Below are positions 1 through 11,683 of a stretch of DNA of 64,000 nucleotides, piece after piece (the stretch's first letter is position 1; every line of letters begins with the position of its first letter). Made by a program: the position numbers and the translations under genes. Below the pieces are notes generated by a model. It saw only the letters and a list, made by a program, of their open reading frames with translations. It was not told where the DNA came from and ran no database searches. The stretch covers positions 2,317,501 to 2,381,500 of the forward strand of contig JBAMJR010000189.1 of NCBI GenBank assembly GCA_038501785.1, written 5' to 3'. The stretch is from Myoxocephalus aenaeus. Taxonomy: Eukaryota; Chordata; Actinopteri; Perciformes; Cottidae.

Positions 1-1446
1 TTGGTCAAATACATTTTCTAAATGTGTATTTCACAACAATCCTCTACAATTGGAGGTCCAGTATTTTTCTGATCATTGAATATTTGTTTATTTATAAGAA
101 AAGATTAATGATATATTTTGATATGTTTATTTTGGATAAATTGATTGGTATATTTATCTGGTATTTAAAAAAATATATTATTTGGTTCTTGATGGAACCT
201 TTTTCTTTGAATCCTCCGACTTTATTCTTGTGGCCCCAAAACAACGACCAAAACAGAAACAATATTTCCGTATCGTCATTGCAGACCCACTCCTTCTAGA
301 AACACCACATTTACAAAAGTAACTACATATTGTACTTTACATAATCCAAAACCCTTTTTCCATATGCTTACTTTTGATTTCCTGCCTCCCGGGCAGCTCT
401 CGCTTTCCACTCATCTCAGTGCATCGTTCATATCAGTGTGCAGAGACTTTCTTCAGATGGGTAATCTATCACGCTGACCTTTTCATTGCATGGGTCCACA
501 ATAGGGAGCAAGGACTGATTTGAAAGCTACTGGTGCATTCAGGAACACTCTGACATTTGAGCGTTAAGAGTCAGCTGCTGGCCAGTAACCAAACCTTCAG
601 TAGCTAACGTCCCTCTCATAGACTAGTCAGCGCCTTCATGTTCCGGTCGCTTTGCATGTCAGTTTTCTCGAGCTAGTAAATCAAAGGCAACTTTGTGGCA
701 TCTCTCCACTCATCCATTACTTCTTGGCTCCAGTTGGACATCTACAGTCTGTGCTCCTTCTCTCACCTTTGCCATCCCGGCGTCATCATTTGTTGCAGGC
801 AGCAAACAAGCATAGCCTGAACCAGCCTGTTTCCATGTGGTTGGATATGACACGTGCAGGACAGCGGGTGCCATCGATTGATGCCACGTATAGATTTGCC
901 AACCTGCTGATACCATCGTAAGGGCTACACAACAGAGGATGTGCGACAGTCAACAAGCTCTTGAATCCACTCAGGGATTCTTTATTCTATATATGTCTGT
1001 CACAAAAACCCCATCAACACTTGACTTTTCAAGTGTCTCGTGTCCAGATTGACTCCAGATCCCATTATGTACACTTTCATTGGCACGTGTCTCATACATG
1101 AGCTGGATAAGAAAGCCTGGGGCCCAATCCCAACATCCTCCTCAAGGCCTAAACCTTGAACACTCATGGACCTAGTTGACGTCACCTGGTAAGCGGGTGA
1201 GATGAAGAGGCTACAAGGGCTCGAAATAAAAATGGGACAGCACTGCGACAGATCCCGTTACCTAGACGGTGCCAAAACATGTTGCGTACAATTTTGGGTC
1301 TGTGATGTTTTACTTTCTTTATGACCAAGACCCTTAAGGGGCCCACTGCTTGATTTGATCATCTTCCAGGCTCTCGGGTTACAGGGTGGGCGAAAAGTAA
1401 TTGTCAAATAATCAATAATCAAGTTTTTGTCAAACCAGTATAATTA
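1..1446. other. Non-coding stretch, nothing recognised
   Basis: AT-rich at the left end and mixed composition later. The short open frames here have no recognisable motif and overlap on both strands. I see no gene, RNA or mobile element end. Confidence 0.5.
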
Positions 1447-1483
1447 AAAAAGGGGGCTGAATTCTAAATTCAGCCCCCTTTTT
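1447..1483. repeat. Perfect 17-bp inverted repeat (hairpin, 3-nt loop)
   Basis: The left arm (1447-1463: five A, five G, then CTGAATT) is exactly complementary to the right arm (1467-1483), with CTA as the loop. It resembles a bacterial terminator in shape, but in a fish genome it is more likely a small palindrome or the relic of an element end. Confidence 0.8.
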
Positions 1484-1720
1484 GTGCCTTGAAACGGCTC
1501 TACACGTGCCAACGGCTGAACCGGGGCCGAGAAGGTAATGACGCTAACAGCGGTAACAGTACAAAAAAAGGTCTGGCAGCGCTAACAGTGTACAATTATT
1601 GCAGGTAATACACTGAAGCTTAGTTTGTACCTGGCCTAGTGAAGCAGCACGAGGCGTGTAGTTCACTGATAAAAACACTGTTTACATGACTAGGGATTAT
1701 ACAAATTAATCCAATTCACT
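1484..1720. other. Non-coding, nothing recognised
   Basis: This stretch carries short GCTAACAG-type iterations (about 1546-1590), also seen near 5865-5890. No gene is visible. Confidence 0.4.
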
Positions 1721-1965
1721 GTTAAATGCTTTGAAGATGTCTTCAAGATCTTTTGTGTATTTATTTTGCAGCCAAATCAACTTGTTTACAAGATATTCAA
1801 CCTTCGTTTCTTCATAATACTTTTAATACTTGACTTGTTTATTTACGGGGCTTATACAAAGGCAATAAAGTATTCTATGAATATGAGATATGAGTTTACA
1901 GATAATTACAATTCCTCCTCGGCCTGATGGAGGTTAGTTTATGACATTTTGCTGTTTCCACCTAC
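1720..1965. repeat. Diverged dispersed repeat, partner at about 20135-20390
   Basis: The segment shares a long colinear stretch with 20135-20390. Common landmarks are TATTTATTTTGCAGCC, GGCAATAAAGTATTC and GAGATATG followed by a TTTACAGATAATTA block and a TGGAGGTT block. The two copies differ by many substitutions and small indels, so the duplication is old. The family is not identified. Confidence 0.7.
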
Positions 1966-2885
1966 AGTCTATGGGCATATCTAGAAGTTACACTCGTTGT
2001 CTTTTTGATTCTTCACAGTTAATTTTGTTTGTACTCTCTGGTGTGTCAAAGAATAATGTGTGTAGAGATTAAACGCCTCCGTTCATACTCGGGTACGAGC
2101 AGCTGGAGCAGCATCAACATCTGGGACACATAATGGCAGTGATAGCCAGGAGCGAGTGAAAGTGATTTGGCTGCACCTCATCCTGACACACAGCCAAGCA
2201 TCAGCATTCCTGAGGACCTCCATGCTGCCGGAGCTGGGCCGCTGATCATGTGTGCAAATCCATTAAAAAAAAAAAGTGTAACAAAAATTATTTCCCAAGG
2301 CAGAAAACAAAAAGAGGTTTGCTTTCCTGAAATATTGGGATAATTAGTAGGTGCATGATCATTGCAGCGACTTCTGTGTCTTCTTGTCTTGTATGTGTCT
2401 ACTATGTACAGGGTAATATAGCATTCATGCATTATTAGACACGGTTAAATGATTAGCCGGGTGTCAATCTATATTTTTGTTGCCATCGAATCCTAAACGC
2501 AGACCGAAACCAACAATTTGTAAATCCGACACTTTTGTAAATCTCAACACTTTCTATGGAATCCGAGAGCGGCTGAGGTTGGAATTATTTTTAATCATCT
2601 TGAGACAAACATTCGGTTCATTGTTTAGTTTCTTAAATCCCAGAACAGGTGAATTACCTGTTTTACCTCCGGAAACATGAAGGGAAACAGGTGGCTGGAT
2701 AACAGAATAACGCTCTTGAGATTACATGATTTAAACCCTTTGCAACCATGGCCCATGCCGTTATGCAGCCAGCTTGGGCATTGTAAGTATAATGAGATGA
2801 GATGTTATGAAAGTATTTAGAGACAGACAAACACATTGTTAATTTCGGGCTGCACATAGGATATTTAACTCAAACAAGAGGAAAT
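1966..2885. other. Non-coding, nothing recognised
   Basis: Single-copy-looking DNA. Short ORFs on both strands carry no motif. No repeat boundary was recognised. Confidence 0.4.
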
Positions 2886-2889
2886 AGTG

Positions 2890-3254
2890 CCTTTGTTGGG
2901 GTCCGGGCTGTAAAGATCACCACAGACCCCTCACACCCTGGACACAAGCTGTTCCAACTCCTCCCCTCTGGAAGGCGCTACAGAGCTCTGTACGCCAAAA
3001 CCACCAGACACAGAAACAGCTTCTTCCCACTGGCCGTCACTCTGATGAACAGTTAAACAGACTCTTCATCTGCACTATCTGCACTTTTTTGTTGTTTTAC
3101 TACTGTCTTTAATGTCCTTTTTATATTTTTATATTTATCTTGTATATTGTGTGTGGAAAAAAGTACGAGAGCCAGTGAAACCGGAGTCAAATTCCATGTA
3201 TGTGAAAATTTACATGGCCATTAAAGCTGATTCTGATTCTGATTCTGATTTTAA
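2890..3254 (+). mobile_element. 3' end of a non-LTR retrotransposon (Rex1/CR1-like)
   Basis: At about 2930-3056 one frame reads as the C-terminal tail of a LINE ORF2: LFQLLPSGRRYRAL, then KTTRHRNSFFPLAV, then TLMNS and a stop (TAA). This arrangement of LLPSGRRYR and RNSFFP before the stop is typical of fish Rex1/CR1-like LINEs. A short 3' UTR follows, then a simple tail of GATTCT units (about 3230-3252), as expected for target-primed insertion. The 5' part is missing, so this is a truncated dead copy. The exact clade is inferred. Confidence 0.7.
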
Positions 3255-3629
3255 GCCGCGGATTAATACACATTTGGTGTGATAGATGCGACCGATCAGG
3301 CTGTCCTAATTCCCTGTTAGTACTTATACCTTTTAGAAGTAATGCACTGTAGAGAAGCTGTAGTCACTGCACCCATCTGCTGTTAACGGACGAATAGTTC
3401 CAGCCTGTAACTCACCCCTGCTTCCAGCCTTTATGCTAAACTAGGCTAACCAACTCCGTACTCAACACACAGACAGACAATCTAAAAGAAGTAGAGCACA
3501 TAAGCATACATCCACAATTAATTATTCCTGTAATGTCACTTATTTGAATTGATTACCAACAAGATCTTATTTGGTACAGGTAAAGATGGCAACTTCCAGG
3601 TAAAAAAAAGTTAAATCAATGCCTTAAAC

Positions 3630-3940
3630 TTGCATTTTTTCTAATGGCCACAGGGGGCGACTCCTCTGGTTGTATAGAAGTATATAGAAAATTACTCTAC
3701 TTCTCTCTTTTATTCACTCAGTAAACATTGTAAACATGAGTTTATGTCTCAATCTCTAATTTCAAGTCTTCTTCAATACAGTATGATGTTCATTTAGTAA
3801 ATTGTGGTAATTTAGAGTTAAATAGACTATAAAGCAGGGGATGCTTTAGGGCGGGCTTACTGTGATTGACAGGTCACTGCCCCTACCAGAGCCGTATAAG
3901 GCGTCTCTACGTGACTCCTCCGCAGTCCAAATATGGTCAC
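3630..3940. repeat. Dispersed repeat, shared with 51825-51898 and 53067-53180
   Basis: The block with AGGGGGCGACTCCTCTGG, then TTGTATAGAAGT, then AGAAAATTACTCTAC, and further on ACCAGAGCC and TCCAAATATGGT recurs around the hAT at 51.9-53.1 kb. That hAT interrupts the other copy, so this copy shows the uninterrupted order. The family is not named. Confidence 0.7.
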
Positions 3941-4230
3941 TCCCTTTCATCAGTTGCAAAATCACGGTGCCCACTTCCACTCTTTACACAAAGAATCGAT
4001 CTCAAACTTCTGCGTCGTGACGTCTCCTCAGAGTCTTTCCGTGGAGACGGACTGAGCACGAAGCCCAGATGCAGGAATTCAGCAAAGGTAAAAAAACAAC
4101 AAAAGTGATGTCAGAGAACTGAGCTGAACAAAATCTGGACAGATGTGCCATTAACCTGAAAGTACCAGGTGTGTCCCTTTACTGTTTGCAATGACTGCCA
4201 TGGTAACAGCAACGGGCCGTTGTAATCCAT

Positions 4231-4231
<1 letters not shown>

Positions 4232-4268
<37 letters not shown>
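4232..4268. repeat. (CA)n microsatellite
   Basis: Uninterrupted AC dinucleotides of about 18 repeats. Confidence 0.97.
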
Positions 4269-4270
<2 letters not shown>

Positions 4271-4755
4271 GCCACCTCGTTACTGTAAGCTTGTTGCGCT
4301 CAGAGGTGAGCCATGTGCTCATTATTATCACATTAATAACCATCCACACCTCCCACCTTCAGACGCCATCTGAACCTGGAGGTTTCATTTAGCATTCCAT
4401 ATGAATCACTCGGCAGTAGCGTGGCTGCTGTGCCTGCATGATATTCTCATGTATTCATGAGAGAGCAAAAGGTTATTCACAGTGGAGGTTGTAAACAAGC
4501 ACAAGCTGGTGTCTAAAGAGGCATTATTCCATCAGGTGACAGATGGCTGATGTCAGATCAGTCTCAGCTTCGGCTCAATATGCAATGCTAGTATAGAAAC
4601 AAATACAATGTTCTTCAATATACCATGCCTGGATATTTACTGGGATTCGGTTGTCATTTTAATAAAAGAACGGATTTGTGTTTGATCAATTAAAAAGGTC
4701 CACGACTAGCTGTTTCTGGACCTTTCAATCACATCCCATGATTTTCATCCAAACC
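4269..4755. other. Non-coding, nothing recognised
   Basis: Mixed-composition DNA between the CA repeat and a hAT element. No gene signal. Confidence 0.4.
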
Positions 4756-5703
4756 CAGTGGCGGGCCGTGCATTTGCTACCTAGGCCTTCAGTGCTGTGT
4801 AGTCCACATCAGGGGCGGACTGGGGGAAAAAAGTGGCCCAGGAGTTACTGTCAGACCGACCCACTCAATACACGGCGCGCTGTCCAATACTCGGCGCGTT
4901 CATACAGACTGTAGACACTCACTCTGCTATAAGGCCGATTTGTTTGCACTATTACAGGCATGGAGGGAGGTCACACGGGTGTGTGGACCAACCTGCGGAG
5001 CTATTTTAACAACTTTGACGAGATAAAAAAAAGGCGCTTTATGAGGCAGCGGACACTCCGTGGAGCAATGTGCAATTACGCAGCGCTTCTCGGTCGGATG
5101 CCTCCAACCTCGCTTCGGCGATGCATCCTGGCTGACCCACTTGACCAGCCCAACCCTGTCGGCCTAACAGGGATTGCAGCTGGTTTGAAGGAGAGTTTTA
5201 TCCAATCAGATGTTTTCCTCCTGTGTCGCTATGGAGACAAAGCAGTTTAAGCAGGCCTTTGCAGATTAAAGTACACAGAGAGTGGACGTTGTGGTTGATT
5301 GTCATGGACTTCAACAAATCAGATCTTTAGTTTGACAAGCTAGGTGTATTCTTTGACGTGCAGCGCCTGTGAAATGGAGTGGATGTATATGATTGGTCAG
5401 TGGCCCAGCGTGACCATTAACATGCGCTGTGATTGGTCAGTGGGGCAGCGTACGAAAGAAGGGGAAGAAGAAGAATGAAACTCTCCTTCAAACCAGCTGC
5501 ACTGAAAGCAGTGCTGCAGGCTGAAGGCAGAGCAACAGAAGAAGACAGGAGCAATACAATGAGAAAATACGCTAATAGGGAAAAATAATTATAATACATG
5601 TAGTGTATTTGTGAAAAACAATGAAATTATAAAATAGCTATAACTTTGTGATTCTGTTTAGGCCAGCAGAGAAGGCTTAGCTGGCCCTGACGGCCCACCA
5701 CTG
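4756..5703. mobile_element. hAT-A element copy 1 (8-bp TSD TCCAAACC)
   Basis: The element starts with CAGTGGCGGGCCGT and ends with ACGGCCCACCACTG. It is flanked by a perfect 8-bp duplication TCCAAACC (4748-4755 and 5704-5711), which places it in the hAT superfamily. The last ~150 bp, with TTTAGGCCAGCAGAGAAGGC before the end, recur in the other copies at 16.7, 37.0, 59.9 and 63.4 kb. No transposase is present, so it is non-autonomous. Its interior includes the start of a different hAT at 4810. Confidence 0.92.
4810..5120 (+). mobile_element. Fragment of a second hAT family (hAT-B), nested
   Basis: It begins CAGGGGCGGACTGGGGG and continues with AAAAAAGTGGCCC, GTTACTGTCAGACCG and CCCACTCA. The same order appears in reverse at 11600-11683. 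No matching right end was found inside copy 1 of hAT-A, so this is a truncated or captured piece. The right boundary is uncertain. Confidence 0.6.
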
Positions 5704-5964
5704 TCCAAACCTTAGAAATGACGTCCATGTGCAGGTGAATAACATAACGTTGGGTCATGCTTTTGCCAAATCGCAGAACGCGTCAGCTAGTTGTCCGCTG
5801 ACAACGCACAAAATAAAGTTCTCAACATGGCGACGGCTGAGCTGGCTGCTGGAGGCTAACGGCACCAACAGCGCTAACAGCGCTAACGCCGATTTCAGTG
5901 CAAACTACATCAAAAGCGATGACGGAGCTAACAATAATAATAATAGATTTCATTTTTAAACTGA
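5704..5964. other. Non-coding, nothing recognised
   Basis: This region contains GCTAACAGC iterations (about 5865-5890) and an AATAAT run at 5930-5945. The short + strand ORF (5729-5959) is low complexity at its end and has no recognised domain. Confidence 0.35.
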
Positions 5965-7450
5965 CTTTTCTTTGCCACAGAGCCAATATATAGTAAAACA
6001 AATAAAAACAGTTAAAACATAGTTAAAGCAACCCCTAATAAAAAATAATAAAAAAAAAAATAGCTGACAATGAATCAACACAAGGTAAAAAATGCTTTCC
6101 TGAATAAAAAGGTTTTTAGGCCATTCTTAAAAGAGTTTAGTGCCTTAGTTGCCCTTGCAAAAGGGAGACTGTTCCATAGGCGTGGCGCTGCCAAGCAAAA
6201 GGCCCGGTCGCCCATGGTGCGGAGCTTGGTGTTGGGGACCCGGAGGAGCGAGCGGTTTGTAGATCTGAGTGTGCTGATGAAGGTTTGGGGAGTAATATTT
6301 GATATGGTCAGTAAGGGTCAGGTGAGGGTCAAACCGAACTCCCAGATTAGTGACTGTGGAGGAGAGGGGTAGGACCTGACGGTCAAAGGTGAGATGAGTT
6401 ATGGAGGCGGACTAAACCTGGTGTGGAGTGCCAACAAGGAGGGCTTCGGTTTTGCTGATGTTTAACTGGAGAAAGTTGTTCATCCACGCCTTTATCTCCC
6501 CAAGACAGGTGGTGAGACATGACATGGCTGCAGCGGGGCTTGGGGCAGTTTTGATGTAAAGCTGGGTGTCGTCAGCATAACAGTGGAAGGACATCATGTG
6601 TCTGCTGACGACACGGCCGAGGGGGAGCATGTAGATGATGAAGAGGAGAGGGCCGAGGACCGACCCTTACGGAACACGACAGGAGACGGGGAGCAGTCTG
6701 GACTTGCATCTTCCCAGTGAAACATATTCAGTTCTGCTAGAAAGGTAGGACTGGAACCACTAGAGTGCAGAGTCCGATAGTCCAATGCTGGTGTGGAGGC
6801 GCTCTAGGAAGATGGTGTGGTCCACTCTATCAAATGCAGCAGTCAGGTCCAGGAGTATGAGAAGTGAGGGTGATCCTGCATCGGCTGACATCAGCAGGTC
6901 ATTCGTCATCCTTAGCAAAGCTGTTTCAGTGCTGTGGGCTGAACGAAATCCTGACTGGAATTTTTCAAACAGGTTGTTGTGTTTGAGGTGGTCCTAAAGT
7001 TGAGAAGCAACTACCTACTCTAACACCTTGGACAGGAAGGCAAGGTTGGAGATAGGCCTGTAGTTGGCTAGAACCTCCGGGTCCAGGGTGGGCTTCTTGA
7101 GAAGGGGACGGATGACAGCAACCTTGAGAGCAGGTGGGACACAGCCAGAGCGAAGGGAAAGGTTAACAACTTTGGTGATGAAAGGACTGAGAGTGGGGAT
7201 ATGTGACTTGAGCAGAGCAGTGGGAATGGGGTCCAGGGTACAGGATTTCATATTGAGCCAGATTGGCCGCAGCTGTGCACCGCTCGGGGGTGTGGCCATG
7301 GGCGGGGTCTGGAGGTAGGACCAAGAACACACACAACAAGCACATGACAAAACAAAACAAACAGGGGGATGACATACACATGAGGTAAGGAGACTTGGGG
7401 GAACAGAGGTAAGCACACAATGGGTCAGACAGGGATCCTGACACACGCTG
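5965..7450 (-). pseudogene. L2/Maui LINE ORF2 remnant (reverse strand)
   Basis: Reading 7300 to 6065 on the minus strand gives the order of an L2-clade reverse transcriptase: TLDPIPTALLK, LKVAVIRPLLKKP, YRPISNLAFLSK, then FQSGFRSAHSTETAL, LLDLTAAFD, GPLLFIIYMLPLG and the catalytic FHCYADDTQLY. The domain ends near GTPHQV. A C-terminal tail (SFKNGLKTFLFRKAFF) follows near 6065-6160, so the middle of the C-terminal region is deleted. Several stops and frameshifts separate the open pieces (7015-7446, 6594-6785, 6412-6630), so the copy is dead. The same motifs recur in the L2 at 55-58 kb. The 5' end is truncated near 7300-7450. Confidence 0.85.
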
Positions 7451-7744
7451 CTATTTTAATGCTCCGAATTTTGTATAGAGAACCTTTTTTTTTTTACTTC
7501 CTGCCCATATCAAAGTAACGGAATTAGAGTTAAATTCTCATCTCTTGTATTTCGATTTTCTTTAAAGCTTAGCTTTTATTCATTCATGTGTCTTTGTGTA
7601 TGCACATTGCACTCCTTTTAGGATTTTCTCAACCTCATTAATAAGCAATTCTAGTGTCCTAGTGCGTTGGAAATCCCCGTTTTCAGCATCAAACTTTCAT
7701 CTTCCTCCTCTTTTCTCCCCGTAAGATGTATTTTTTCAGGGGGC
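7451..7744. other. Non-coding, nothing recognised
   Basis: AT-rich DNA between the LINE remnant and a GA/GC-rich segment. Confidence 0.4.
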
Positions 7745-8160
7745 GCGAGTGGGTTGCGTCTCCTTCAGAGAAATGCAACTAGGCAGAGGTGGAGATGAGA
7801 CTTGAAACAGGGGAGCGATAGGAGGTAAAAGGGACAGAGTGTGTGTGTGTGAGTGTGAGAGAGAGAGAGAGAGAGAACAAGTGTCTGACAGCACAGAGGG
7901 AGGGCGAGCGGCTGAGAGCGGAGGAGTGTGGCGGCATTAAGCAGCTCGGAGATCCGCGGATGCTGACAGACGCAGAGCTGTTGATGGGAAGAGGGAGACC
8001 AGACTGTCACACAGAGGAGAGGCAGCAGGTACACTGTCCACGCTCATCGTCACGGCGACTGGGATGGGAGGACGCCGGCGTCTGCAGCTGCACATAGACG
8101 GCAAGTTACCAGCGCACACCTGCAAGCGTCACACTTCATCATCAGAGTCGGTGAAGGTCA
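7745..8160 (+). promoter_or_regulatory. GC/GA-rich segment, possible non-coding first exon
   Basis: The sequence changes here to GC-rich and CpG-containing, with a GT/GA simple repeat (7841-7878). It runs into a stretch with two possible + strand splice donors: AGCAG|GTACAC at about 8029 and GTGAAG|GTCAGT at about 8158. DNA with ordinary AT content follows. This looks like a vertebrate TSS plus 5' UTR exon. It could belong to a gene spliced far downstream, but no link to the receptor at 31 kb can be shown. The ORFs on both strands here are not convincing proteins. Confidence 0.3.
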
Positions 8161-8694
8161 GTGCAATGTGTTCATGACGAGGTTCTTCTCTTTTTTAATT
8201 TAATTTTGGATGATGTTTGAATAGGATGCTCAGTGTAAATGCATTTTTTCTGAGATCGTCAATATTCTCTGCAAACGTCATCCCAAACTCACAATCAAAA
8301 TGAAGGAAAGAAATCTGTTTGTTTTGTCATTTTTACGGCCGATATTTATTATTCCATCATTCCATCAGTGACAGCTCATAACTACATGTCTACTGCTTCG
8401 TTTTGTAACTGCTGTCGAAATGCTGCTATAATGTGCTCAGTTGCACTCATTAATGTCATGAGTAAAATAACAATTACCCTCTCGAGTGATTAAGTTATTG
8501 ATCATATTTATACGAGGACGCAGGTTTCATGGGAAATGAAATATACACAGAGTTGCCAGTTTGTTAGGTTCATTTACAGATAATCTACCAGAATTAAATT
8601 AATATTAATTATATTGGTGTTGAACATAATAGAAAACACGTATATGTGTCTTTCAGGACCTTCACCTCCTGTCAGAGAACATTGGAAACAGGCA
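8161..8694. other. Non-coding, nothing recognised
   Basis: AT-rich DNA. No motif or repeat boundary seen. Confidence 0.4.
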
Positions 8695-8850
8695 GCGGTA
8701 TTATTACAGTATAACGGGATTACAGTATTACAATTTAACGGTATTACAGTATAACGGTATTATAGTATAACAGTATTACAATATAACGGTGTTACAATAT
8801 AACGGTGTTACAGTATAACGGTATTACATTATAACGTAAGACGTCGTAAT
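8695..8850. repeat. Minisatellite, ~16-bp unit (left part of a split array)
   Basis: Tandem variants of TATAACGGTATTACAG, about nine units, imperfect. The same unit resumes at 11684-12030 after about 2.8 kb of mobile DNA, so the array appears to have been split by insertions. Confidence 0.85.
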
Positions 8851-8855
8851 ATATA

Positions 8856-10397
8856 CAGTCAGGTCCATAAATATTTGGACATTGACACATTTTTCATTAT
8901 TTTGGCTCTGAATCAAAAAAAAATCAAGATGTGCTTTAAGTGCAGACTTTCAGCTTTAATTTGAGGGTATTTACATCCAAATCAGGTGAACGGTGTAGGA
9001 ACTACAACAAATTCAAATGTGGCCACCCTCTTTTTAAGGGACCAAAAGTAATTGGACAATTGGCTGCTCAGCTGTTCCAAGGTCAGGTGTGTGTAATTCC
9101 CTCGTTATTTAATTTACAAGGAGTAGATAAAAGGTCTAGAGTTAATTTCAGGTGTGGTATTTGTGTTTGGAATCTGTTGCGTTCAACTCTCAATATGAAG
9201 TCCAAAGAGCTGTCACTATCAGTGAAGCAAGCCATCATTAGGATGAAAAATCAAAACAAAACCATCAGAGATAGCAAAAACATTAGGTGTGGCCAAATCA
9301 ACTGTTTGGTACATTCTTAAGAAGAAATAATGCACTGGTGAGCTCAGCAACACCAAAAGACCCGGAAGACCACGGAAGACAACTGTGGTGGAAGACAGAA
9401 GAATCATTTCCCTGGTGAAGAAAAACCCCTTCACAACAGTTGGCCAGATCAAGCACACTCTCCAGGAGGTAGGTGTATCTGTGTCAAAGTCGACAATCAA
9501 GAGAAGACTTCACCAGAGTAAATACAGAGGGTTCACCACAACATGTAAACCATTGGTGAGCCTCAAAAACAGGAAGACCAGATTAGAGTTTGCCAAAAAA
9601 CATCTAAAAGAGCCTGTACAGTTCTGGAAGAACATCCTATGGACAGATGAGACAAAGATAAACTTGTACCAGAATGATGGGAAGAGACGAGTATGGAGAA
9701 GGAAAGGAACTGCTCATGATCCAAAGCATACCACGTCATCAGTGAAGCATGGTGGAGGTAGTGTTATGGCGTGGGCATGTATGGCTGCCAATGGAACTGG
9801 TTCCCTTGTATTTATTGATGATGTGACTGCTGACAAAAGCAGCAGGATGAATTCGGAAGTGTTTCGGGCAATATTATCTGCTCATATTCAGCCAAATGCT
9901 TCAGAACTCATTGGACGGCGCTTCACCGTGCAGATGGACAATGACCCGAAGCATACTGCGAAAGCAACCAAGGAGTTTTTTAAGGCAAAGAAGTGGAATG
10001 TTCTGCAATGGCCAAGTCAATCACCCGACCTGAATCCAATTGACCATGCATTTCACTTGCTGAAGACAAAACTGAAGGGAAAATTCCCCAAGAACCAGCA
10101 GGAACTGAAGATGGTTGCAGTAGAGGCCTGGCAGAGCATCACCAGGGACGAAACCCAGCGTCTGGTGATGTCTATGGAATCCAGACTTCAGGCTGTCATT
10201 GACTGCAAAGGATTTTCAACAAAGTATTAAAAGTGACAATTCGATTTATGATTATATTAATTTGTCCAATTACTTTTGGTCCCTTAAAAACGGGGTGGCC
10301 ACTTATACATTTTTTCATTTCAACTCCATTGTTGTGGTGTACAGAGCCAAAATGATAAAACATTGTGTCAATGTCCAAATATTTATGGCCCTGACTG
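8856..10397 (+). mobile_element. Tc1/mariner element, family A, full length (A1)
   Basis: The ends are inverted: the left starts CAGTCAGGTCCATAAATATT, the right ends with its complement, and TA lies on both sides (8854-8855, 10398-10399). A second inner repeat block (TTTTTAAGGGACCAAAAGTA near 9035 and its complement near 10275) gives the usual long terminal regions of fish Tc1 elements. It holds one broken transposase gene. Confidence 0.95.
9195..10230 (+). pseudogene. Tc1-like transposase, inactivated (family A1)
   Basis: The frame opens MKSKELSLSVKQ at 9195 and continues, after damage, to GFSTKY and a stop at 10230, about 345 codons, the usual Tc1 length. N-terminal HTH domains come first, then GRPRKTT. 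The DDE domain follows, with WTDET (first Asp), VQMDNDPKH (second Asp) and SPDLNPIDHAF. In the last motif the third catalytic residue, Glu in Tc1 (NPIEHAF), is Asp here. A 2-nt loss near 9268 shifts the frame and a TAA at 9328-9330 replaces a sense codon. The piece from 9331 to 10230 is open. The substitution plus two breaks make this copy non-functional. Its relatives lie at 34.2-35.8 and 61.0-61.6 kb. Confidence 0.93.
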
Positions 10398-10468
10398 TAT
10401 TTAAGCAATAAGGTACGAGAGGCAGTACTGTGTCGTGCAATAATGTACTGTTCAAGGGAGTTGTTAGG

Positions 10469-10631
10469 CCCGACGCGCCGCGTCCTTCGCTCTGTTCGCG
10501 CTGCGTCAAACGCGTCTATCGCGCCGCCCAGCAGAAATTTCGCGTTTCCGCAACCTGTCGTGTCTGTGCATTGACTTTGATGTAATCTACTCGCGCGAAT
10601 AATTCGCGCCGCGTTTGGTATGAACACAGCA
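10469..10631. mobile_element. PIF/Harbinger-type MITE, right-end fragment
   Basis: A GC-rich block (CGCGCCGC, TTCGCTCTGTTCGCG, AATTCGCGCCGCG) ends in GTATGAACACAGCA followed by TTA. It matches the right end of the fuller copy at 16874-17722. The TTA is the 3-bp (TWA) target site typical of this superfamily. The left half is missing. Confidence 0.75.
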
Positions 10632-10635
10632 TTAG

Positions 10636-11172
10636 AGGCTCAGACGCACAGACAGATGTATCCGGTCATTTTTCAAAAATAAAACAGCTTTCCAGCCTTG
10701 CGTCACTCGCTTGCAGAAGTTTTTGAGCGTGATTCGACAGAATGGCACCAAAACGCAAATCCTTTAAAAAGGTGGAACTGAAAAGCTCAGGGAGAAAAAG
10801 AAGAGATATCTGGAGGAAGGTGCATCAAAATAAAAAAACACTGACTGGTGATATGATGTTAAATTGTGGTGTTGACTTGACCAATGTTAGCTTGCTTTTC
10901 ACAGATGAGGTAATGTTCCATACAAGCTAGCCCAGCTAACATTAGCTAGATAAATGTCCAAAATTGAAACTGTTATGATCTGGTAAAATAAGCAAGCTGG
11001 CGGTGTTGTCATCATTGAGATTATCTAATTTAACATGTTAGCCATAGTCACTTGTTTACAATCGATGAGCAAGCTATCCATGGTGGTAGTTGCACCTAGT
11101 AGTTGCACCTGGGTTAGAGTTAGTTTAGGTTCTGTTACTTAACTTATTGTTTTGTTATGCACCTTCAACACC

Positions 11173-11212
<40 letters not shown>

Positions 11213-11683
11213 ACACACCCAGCATGCAACACTACTGATACCACTGATTGTTCACACCCCATTGTATGTTCTGTTCTACAATATAGTTCGTACTAATTTT
11301 ACCCTCTGATTCCAGTTTCTTTGTGGTCTTTCTCTCCTGACATTCTTTCCTTAAGGCTCTGTAGTTATATAACCATCTGATACTAGTCCAGAGTTAAGCA
11401 TATTCATCTAGCAAACTATACCTACCTTGGAGTGTTACAATAGCCAGTATCATTTTATTTCATGTGTCCATCCAGGCAAATTGGTGGAGCCAAATGTTAT
11501 AAAAAAAAAACATATATGATGTGATTTCTTTGTAATCGTCCAAAATAATGTTAAGTGTACATTTCCAAATAAGCCACTGACTGGTCGATACGTGCGATAC
11601 ATTGAGTGGGAAACGCGTCGTGTACTGAGTGGGCCGGTCTGACAGTAACTCCCGGGCCACTTTTTTCCCCCAGTCCGCCCCTG
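10636..11683 (-). mobile_element. hAT-B element remnant
   Basis: The right boundary is clear: 11600-11683 is the reverse complement of the CAGGGGCGGACTGG end seen at 4810, and minisatellite resumes directly after it. The left boundary is not defined. A Lys/Arg-rich + strand ORF (10742-10930) begins MAPKRKSFKKVELK and could be an N-terminal transposase exon or chance. The interior also has a CA microsatellite. Confidence 0.55.
11176..11209. repeat. (CA)n microsatellite
   Basis: A run of AC dinucleotides inside the hAT-B remnant. Confidence 0.95.

Noticed and set aside
1447..1483. Hairpin as a bacterial-type transcription terminator
   Set aside because: The window is eukaryotic; a T-run after a stem has no such meaning here.
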